From an uncultured Eisenbergiella sp. (lineage in GTDB: Bacteria > Bacillota > Clostridia > Lachnospirales > Lachnospiraceae), in contig CANQTI010000059.1 in assembly GCA_947626725.1 (NCBI GenBank), positions 1-9,815 of the forward strand: DNA of 9,815 bases. The letters run 5' to 3'. A program made the position numbers and the translations under genes. This document shows, piece after piece, positions 5,932-9,815 of this stretch (position 1 is its first letter; the number at the start of each line of letters is the position of its first letter). Below the pieces are notes generated by a model. The model was given only the letters and a program-made list of their open reading frames with translations. It did not search any database and had not been told where the DNA came from.

Positions 5932-6348
5932 ATGAGCAGGACAGCATATAAAAATCAGTTTATAAAAAAGCATTATGACAGAATTAATCTTATATTGCCA
6001 AAAGGACAGAAGGAGCGTATAAAGGCAGCTTGTTATTGTAATGGTGTTTCTGTAAATGATTACTTGTTTCGCCTGATCTCTGTTGATCTGAGCGGCGATA
6101 GCCGGGTTTTGAAGCATCAAGATGAACTATCTGAAGAACAGACAAGATTGTTGGACAAATGGCAGGTTGCGCAGAAGTATAGGGAGATGATTGAAAGCAT
6201 GGACGTGGAGGAAGTAAACGGCATGAATAAGCATTATACAGTCATTTTAAAGCAAGGTTATATAAATGACGTTACAGGAAACCGTGTTATTCATTGCGAC
6301 AAGACGGCAGAGCTTCGCCGGATAATTGTTAAGACGCATAAAGATTGA
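5932..6348 (+). CDS. Small ribbon-helix-helix-like protein with unknown C-terminal half
   Basis: 138 residues from the ATG at 5932, preceded by GGAAAGGGG; the in-frame opening upstream overlaps the promoter and is not used. Residues about 15-52 (YDRINLILPKGQKERIKAACYCNGVSVNDYLFRLI) have the strand-helix-turn-helix pattern of Arc/MetJ-type DNA-binding proteins. That pattern is common in small regulators on clostridial mobile elements. The rest (from about 60) is charged, includes HYTVILKQGYINDVTGN, and I do not recognise it. It stands alone between the attachment region and the integrase, on the opposite strand to the latter. It could control excision genes or its own promoter. The stop may be premature: coding-like sequence continues in the +1 frame (see 6344-6433). 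Confidence 0.72.
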   Translation: MSRTAYKNQFIKKHYDRINLILPKGQKERIKAACYCNGVSVNDYLFRLISVDLSGDSRVLKHQDELSEEQTRLLDKWQVAQKYREMIESMDVEEVNGMNKHYTVILKQGYINDVTGNRVIHCDKTAELRRIIVKTHKD

Positions 6349-6433
6349 TGACGAGTTTGCAATGGACACGGAAGCCATAGAGGATGCGGAAGAAGAATTG
6401 GAAGAATACATCCATGAATTAATTTTTAACTAA
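6344..6433 (+). pseudogene. Acidic coding-like tail in the +1 frame after the RHH-like gene
   Basis: Directly across the TGA at 6346-6348, the +1 frame reads IDDEFAMDTEAIEDAEEEL and then EEYIHELIFN before TAA at 6431. In that frame the previous stop is only at 6323-6325, so the two frames overlap just before the stop. The composition (Glu/Asp-rich, helical) is what a protein C-terminus would look like. It may be the lost tail of the preceding gene after a one-base change, or a separate 23-residue peptide from ATG 6362. No good ribosome site is seen for the latter. Confidence 0.4.
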
Positions 6434-6441
6434 TTAGATTT

Positions 6442-6484
6442 AAGGGCCGATTCGCTTGATAACCTTGCGATCGGCCCTTTTTTT
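6442..6484 (+). terminator. Intrinsic terminator between the convergent RHH-like and integrase genes
   Basis: AAGGGCCGA (6442-6450) pairs with TCGGCCCTT (6471-6479), extended by T-A and CGC/GCG pairs around one bulged T. A run of seven T follows at 6478-6484. It ends rightward transcription well. For the leftward integrase transcript the sequence beyond the stem (TAAATC on that strand) has little T, so its use there is doubtful. Confidence 0.85.
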
Positions 6485-6495
6485 GTAACGAACGA

Positions 6496-7548
6496 TTATA
6501 TTTTGTTTATAGCCTCTAGCAATGCGCTGATTTCAAAATGCGTGTAGACTTGTTGGGTCACGCCCTGCCCTTTATGACCAACGATTTTTTTTACCATGCG
6601 TTCATCGACGCCAGCTTCCGAAAGCAATGATACGCAAGTATGGCGACAATCGTGAGGGCGGTGCTTCATACCGACTTGCTCTATTAATGGATTCCAGTAA
6701 CTATCATAGTAATTGCGCCATTCAAAATGTTTGCCGGCCGGTGTACTAATTAAGTATTCGCAATCATTGAGATTGTACCAATATTCAAAGAATGGCAATA
6801 TTTTGTCTGCAATCGGTACTTTACGGATACCGGATTGAGTTTTAGAAGCAGTCACGTCAAACCAATGCTCGGACAAATTTACATTTTCTTTTTTTAGGTC
6901 AAGTAATTCACCAATTCTAACGCCGGAATATATCAAGATCAATATGACGGTGAAGTAAATATTTGTTTCATGCCATTTCCAGATTTTTTCAATTTCTTTT
7001 GTGCTGAATGGCTTGCGGTTGTAGGCATTTGGGTTTCCGGCTTTCTTGATGTTTATATACTTAACTTTATTCGCTTCTTCCGGGGCAAGATCGTGAATTA
7101 TTGCATACTTGTACATAAGGCTAAGCAACGCCTTGAACTTGCGTAGAGTAGGCATATTTTTTCCTGAGTGATCTGCTATATACTGCAAATCATCTAGTTT
7201 TACATCGACGAAACGTTTATTGGCGATCGGCCGACATAATAGGTAGGCGGCTCGATATCCTTTAACATTAGAATCTGAAATAGTCGGAAAATGCTCATCA
7301 CTCCAGCGTTCAAAGACTTCTTCAAAAGTGATGTTTGCGGCATCGATATTAAACGGATTTTGATTGTAAAGGACTAGGGCTTGCAGGGCATCGCTGCGCG
7401 TCTCGTAATATCCTATTGTTTTTCTAACCTGTTTAACCTTTCCAGTTTCATTGTCATATGTCCATGATACGGTTATTGCGGCCCTGAACGGCTTGCGGCG
7501 GCGGCCGGGCAATTTATAGACTGTTCCAAATCCATTAGGATTTTTCAA
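6496..7548 (-). CDS. Tyrosine recombinase / site-specific integrase
   Basis: 350 residues; inserts and, with a directionality factor, excises the element. The catalytic set is complete: R211 (SGVRIGELL), K236 (TASKTQSG), H299 and R302 (HDCRHT), H325 (VGHKG) and the nucleophile Y335 (QVYTHF). The N-terminus (GFGTVYKLPGRRRKPFRA) resembles the arm-binding domain of phage and Tn916-type integrases, followed by a core-binding region at about 72-165. The start is TTG: an in-frame stop lies just upstream and no other early start exists. AAGG stands nine bases before it, and TTG overlaps the stop of the regulator (TTGA). So integrase and regulator are translationally coupled, with integrase expression tied to the regulator's promoter. 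Confidence 0.95.
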   Translation of the reverse strand: MKNPNGFGTVYKLPGRRRKPFRAAITVSWTYDNETGKVKQVRKTIGYYETRSDALQALVLYNQNPFNIDAANITFEEVFERWSDEHFPTISDSNVKGYRAAYLLCRPIANKRFVDVKLDDLQYIADHSGKNMPTLRKFKALLSLMYKYAIIHDLAPEEANKVKYINIKKAGNPNAYNRKPFSTKEIEKIWKWHETNIYFTVILILIYSGVRIGELLDLKKENVNLSEHWFDVTASKTQSGIRKVPIADKILPFFEYWYNLNDCEYLISTPAGKHFEWRNYYDSYWNPLIEQVGMKHRPHDCRHTCVSLLSEAGVDERMVKKIVGHKGQGVTQQVYTHFEISALLEAINKI

Positions 7549-8219
7549 TTTTTAGCACCTTCTTTCAGATTATAATTTTTTTTCCATTCATAAATAATGT
7601 TTAATAATTGCAATATAGCGTGAGATTCTAAGATATTCGTTGATACACCTTTTACCCTCCATCCTAGCGTTCCTTTATTGTCGATTATTTCTTGTTTTCC
7701 AAATGTGATGCCATCGCCAGTTGCCGTATGATATGAACAGTCTACAAACTTCCCTGTTTGTGGATCATAAAAAAGAGGGGTGGTATATTCATTATGCATA
7801 TATAAGGATAGATTTCTTAGAAAGTCAATAAATGCATAGGTATTTTGCAGTATATAATTAACAACATTTATCAAATCTCCATCCCAGTATTTGCAAATTG
7901 CTTTCAGGGTGCCTATGGAAGATTCGTTTAGACCAGTTTCTTCTTTTACATCAGTATTTCTACCGGTTGTACAATCATATTCTCCAAGCAGGTATCCTAT
8001 CTCACAATCAAATAATTCCGATAAGGCAATGAGCAAATCAAGACGAAAACAGCTCAAATCATGCTTTGAGGGAGATTCAATTTTAGATATTGAGTTTCTG
8101 CCAATCTTAACCCGCATTTTAGTCTGTGAAAGTTTTTCGATTAAGTCATCTTGATTCCATCCTCTTTTCTTTCGCTCTGCGCGTATCCTGTCACCTATAA
8201 GCTCCATATTGTATTCCAT
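7545..8219 (-). CDS. XRE-family HTH regulator of the element
   Basis: 224 residues from the ATG at 8219; a TTG at 8228 is too near the AGGAGA site (3 bases) while the ATG is spaced about 12, and an ATG at 8207 is also possible. Residues about 3-70 form a Cro/C1-type HTH (IGDRIRAERKKRGWNQDDLIEKL, then GRNSISKIE). The C-terminal part begins with GLNESSIGTLKAI and shows no enzymatic motif. Similar two-part XRE proteins occur beside integrases in clostridial elements. It sits in one operon with the integrase and faces the HTH-primase operon, the position of a C1- or Stl-like master repressor. That role is inferred from position. Confidence 0.87.
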   Translation of the reverse strand: MEYNMELIGDRIRAERKKRGWNQDDLIEKLSQTKMRVKIGRNSISKIESPSKHDLSCFRLDLLIALSELFDCEIGYLLGEYDCTTGRNTDVKEETGLNESSIGTLKAICKYWDGDLINVVNYILQNTYAFIDFLRNLSLYMHNEYTTPLFYDPQTGKFVDCSYHTATGDGITFGKQEIIDNKGTLGWRVKGVSTNILESHAILQLLNIIYEWKKNYNLKEGAKN

Positions 8220-8266
8220 ATAAAACAAAATCTCCTTTCATAAAAATAAATGGTTGATCACGATTA

Positions 8267-8295
8267 TTTACAAATACGTATGGCTTGATTATACT
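8267..8295 (+). promoter_or_regulatory. Rightward promoter of the HTH-primase operon
   Basis: TTTACA (8267-8272) and TATACT (8290-8295) are 17 bp apart. The start is expected near 8302, giving a leader of about 85 bases. TTTACAA (8267-8273), containing the -35, is inverted as TTGTAAA at 8298-8304, symmetric about the shared -10 region. Confidence 0.65.
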
Positions 8296-8316
8296 TGTTG
8301 TAAACAGAAAAAGCAA
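8288..8316 (-). promoter_or_regulatory. Leftward promoter of the XRE-integrase operon
   Basis: On the minus strand TTGCTT (8316-8311) and TATAAT (8293-8288) are 17 bp apart. The start is expected near 8281, leaving about 60 bases of leader. Its -10 overlaps that of the rightward promoter at 8290-8295. Confidence 0.72.
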
Positions 8317-8345
8317 GCGGAAAATGGCTGAAAATTAAAAAGCTA

Positions 8346-8374
8346 GCTAACCATATATGGTCAGCCGCTAACCA
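8346..8374. promoter_or_regulatory. Candidate operator cluster: three GCTAACCA half-sites
   Basis: GCTAACCA occurs at 8346-8353 and 8367-8374 (21 bp apart, two helical turns). An inverted near-copy TGGTCAGC lies at 8358-8365. The first two form a 20-bp palindrome around CCATATATGG with one mismatched pair. It lies in the leader of the rightward transcript and upstream of the leftward -35. It probably binds a dimeric regulator such as the XRE or HTH protein, or an excision factor. Confidence 0.5.
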
Positions 8375-8386
8375 AAAGGAAAGAGG

Positions 8387-8755
8387 GTGGATTTTTTGCA
8401 ATATTCTATTAATTTTTCACGGGCAAATCTTTCCGTCAAGGAGACTGCGCAGGCGCTCGGTCTAGATGTGCAAACGGTTCGGGTTTTGTTGCAGACGGGT
8501 GCAGTCTCGTGGGGGCAGGCGATACGCAAGCCGGGGAGCGCTCATTTTCTCTACTTGATTAGCCCGCGAAAGTTTTACGAAGAAACCGGTGTACTTTTAG
8601 GTGCGCAGATGCCGGATGAATACGAGATATGGGGGCGACAACAGACAGATCATTCTGACAACGCCTCTTTTGTGCGGTACACGCAAAGCCGTATGGACAA
8701 TGCCGATGCGAAAAGTGGATCTTTCGCGTGGGGGGGGATGACCGCTGATGCCTGA
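8387..8755 (+). CDS. Small helix-turn-helix DNA-binding protein
   Basis: 122 residues. NLSVKETAQALGLDVQTVRVLLQTGAV (about residues 15-41) is a MerR/excisionase-like HTH, followed by GSAHFLYLISPRKFYEETG; the remaining tail is polar and looks disordered. The start is uncertain: GTG 8387 has AAGGA six bases upstream, while TTG 8396 has GAGGGTGG in front and yields the start MQYSINFSRAN. It is the first gene of the rightward operon and overlaps the primase start by 8 bases. By position it could be an excision factor or an early-operon regulator; many excisionases are HTH proteins of about this size. A run of eight G at 8730-8737 lies near its end. Confidence 0.75.
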   Translation: MDFLQYSINFSRANLSVKETAQALGLDVQTVRVLLQTGAVSWGQAIRKPGSAHFLYLISPRKFYEETGVLLGAQMPDEYEIWGRQQTDHSDNASFVRYTQSRMDNADAKSGSFAWGGMTADA

Positions 8756-9815
8756 ATGGAAACAAGAGAATATTTTTTTGAAAGCTGCTTTGCAATACGC
8801 AGGAATGAATATGGCGGTATTCCCTGTAAAGCCAAAAGGGAAAACGCCTTTGACAGCTCACGGATGCCTTGACGCTACTACCAATAAAGAGCAAATCGTA
8901 AAATGGTGGAGCCGCTGGCCAGATGCGAATATAGGCATGGCTATGGGGAGCAAATCAGGCGGCCTTATAGCGATTGATCTGGACGTGGACGAGGACAGGG
9001 ATATAAATGGATATCATGTGTTGAGAAATTGGGAGCGGGAAAACGGAGAACTGCCGGAAACAATCATCTCGATAACCGGACGGGGTGGATATCATTACAT
9101 CTATCGGACGAATAAGGACTATAAAAACGCAGTCGGATTCTGCGAGGGAATTGACATTAGAACAAATGGCGGATATATCATTGTCCCGCCGAGTGTTCAT
9201 CCAAACGGGCGTTCTTATGAATGGGAACAGCCCCCTGAGGATTTTCCTATTGCGCAAGCTGATGAAAAAGTCGAACGCTTCCTGCAGGGGAGCCGGAAAG
9301 AACTGGAGCAGAGAGAGGGCTTCACTTCTCCGGAACTGATACCAGAGGGGCAAAGAAACGCCACGTTGTTCCGGCTGGCCTGCAGCCTTCGGGCGAAGGG
9401 ACTAGCTGAAAAATCAATTCGAGCCGCTGTTGAGGCCGAAAATCAGGAAAAATGTTCCCCTGTTTTGTCGGAGCGGGAAGTCAACGCTATATTAAAAAGC
9501 GCATTTCGCCATGAGAGCGGGAGTTTGCAGATTGTAGGCAACAAGGATGCCGAGGATTCCTTGAATGAGGATGTATGGCGGCAGCTTGCTTTTAAAATCG
9601 AGTACGACAAAAACGGAAACGAAAAAAACAGACGGGTTTTGCAGACAGTACGCAACCATGAAATTGTTTTGGATAATGACTCTCGGTTTGCTGGAAAAAT
9701 CCGATTCAACGAATTTTCACGACAGGTTTTTTTGATGGGTGGTACTGTTCCATGGGAAGAGGAGAATAATTCTAGGGCCTGGAGCAGTTATGATGATTCT
9801 TCCTTGTATTCTGTT
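8748..9815 (+). CDS. Bifunctional DNA primase/polymerase, Prim_Pol-PriCT-VirE type (3' partial)
   Basis: 356 residues are visible, open to the window end. The Prim_Pol (archaeo-eukaryotic primase-like) domain covers about 8-180. Visible in it are AVFPVKPKGKTPL, the metal-binding D77-L-D79 in IAIDLDVDED, ITGRGGYHYIYR with H116, and EGIDIRTNGGYIIVPPS with D136. A PriCT_1 region follows at about 197-265 (EGQRNATLFRLACSLRAKG, then LSEREVNAILKSAF). From about 320 the sequence (FAGKIRFNEFSRQVF, then PWEEENN) resembles the start of the VirE/D5-type helicase part seen in mobile-element replication proteins. It should prime and perhaps unwind the element's own replication. The ATG overlaps the HTH gene end, so translation is probably coupled. 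A helicase C-terminus with Walker motifs would be expected downstream. Confidence 0.92.
   Translation, partial: MPEWKQENIFLKAALQYAGMNMAVFPVKPKGKTPLTAHGCLDATTNKEQIVKWWSRWPDANIGMAMGSKSGGLIAIDLDVDEDRDINGYHVLRNWERENGELPETIISITGRGGYHYIYRTNKDYKNAVGFCEGIDIRTNGGYIIVPPSVHPNGRSYEWEQPPEDFPIAQADEKVERFLQGSRKELEQREGFTSPELIPEGQRNATLFRLACSLRAKGLAEKSIRAAVEAENQEKCSPVLSEREVNAILKSAFRHESGSLQIVGNKDAEDSLNEDVWRQLAFKIEYDKNGNEKNRRVLQTVRNHEIVLDNDSRFAGKIRFNEFSRQVFLMGGTVPWEEENNSRAWSSYDDSSLYSV

Larger units (their letters stand above)
5713..9815. mobile_element. One end of an integrated element (integrase, regulator, primase module) next to rpsI
   Basis: Base composition drops to A+T-rich directly after rpsI. The region then carries a tyrosine integrase, an XRE regulator, a divergent small HTH protein and a primase-polymerase. 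The integrase gene is close to the chromosomal junction and points toward it, as usual for site-specific elements. I cannot fix the left boundary: the attachment core should lie at the rpsI 3' end or terminator (about 5690-5775), and its partner copy at the far end is outside the window. Whether the element is a satellite, prophage, integrative plasmid or ICE is undecided. Confidence 0.82.

Noticed and set aside
8955..9709. Minus-strand open frames and an 84-codon plus-strand frame inside the primase region
   Set aside because: They are shadows of the primase frame starting at 8748, which contains all expected Prim_Pol motifs and is open to the window end.
1..9815. tRNA or rRNA genes
   Set aside because: No cloverleaf-like or rRNA-like stretch was recognised in any spacer.

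Overview
The window reads as a chromosomal segment of a low-GC-phylum but fairly G+C-rich anaerobe of the Bacillota, most likely Lachnospiraceae or a close clostridial relative. The grounds are the gene order (ECF transporter T subunit, truA, rplM, rpsI), strong purine-rich ribosome binding sites, and the protein sequences. After rpsI the sequence becomes clearly more A+T-rich, and the remaining 4 kb looks like one end of an integrated mobile element.

Chromosomal part (1-5772, all on the + strand). A 5'-truncated ecfT overlaps truA by an ATGA junction. TruA carries an unusual N-terminal extension made of 54-bp (18-residue) tandem repeats. A promoter whose -35 box lies in the loop of a perfect inverted repeat precedes a 636-residue protein. 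That protein joins a ParB/sulfiredoxin-like N-terminal half to a BMP (PnrA/Med-type) ligand-binding half and has no signal peptide. A small calcineurin-like metallophosphoesterase follows it closely. About 500 bp without a gene come next, holding a 247-nt near-perfect hairpin (4360-4606), a perfect-consensus promoter (TTGACA-17-TATAAT) and a long structured leader. Then come rplM and rpsI, ended by a 13-bp-stem terminator.

Element part (about 5713 to the end). Next to rpsI lie three direct repeats at exact 11-bp spacing, candidate integrase arm sites. A promoter with a 10-bp palindrome in its spacer then drives a ribbon-helix-helix-like small protein, whose coding sense seems to continue in the +1 frame past its stop. 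A terminator separates it from a leftward pair: a tyrosine integrase (TTG start, overlapping the stop upstream) and an XRE-family regulator. Facing away is a small HTH protein, followed, with overlapping ends, by a primase-polymerase (Prim_Pol, PriCT_1, start of a VirE-like region) that runs off the window. The two divergent promoters share their -10 region and are surrounded by inverted and direct repeats, which looks like a mutually exclusive genetic switch.

The order integrase, regulator // small DNA-binding protein, primase resembles phage-inducible chromosomal islands (satellites) and some integrative plasmids or ICEs. Packaging or conjugation genes are outside the window, so the element type stays open.
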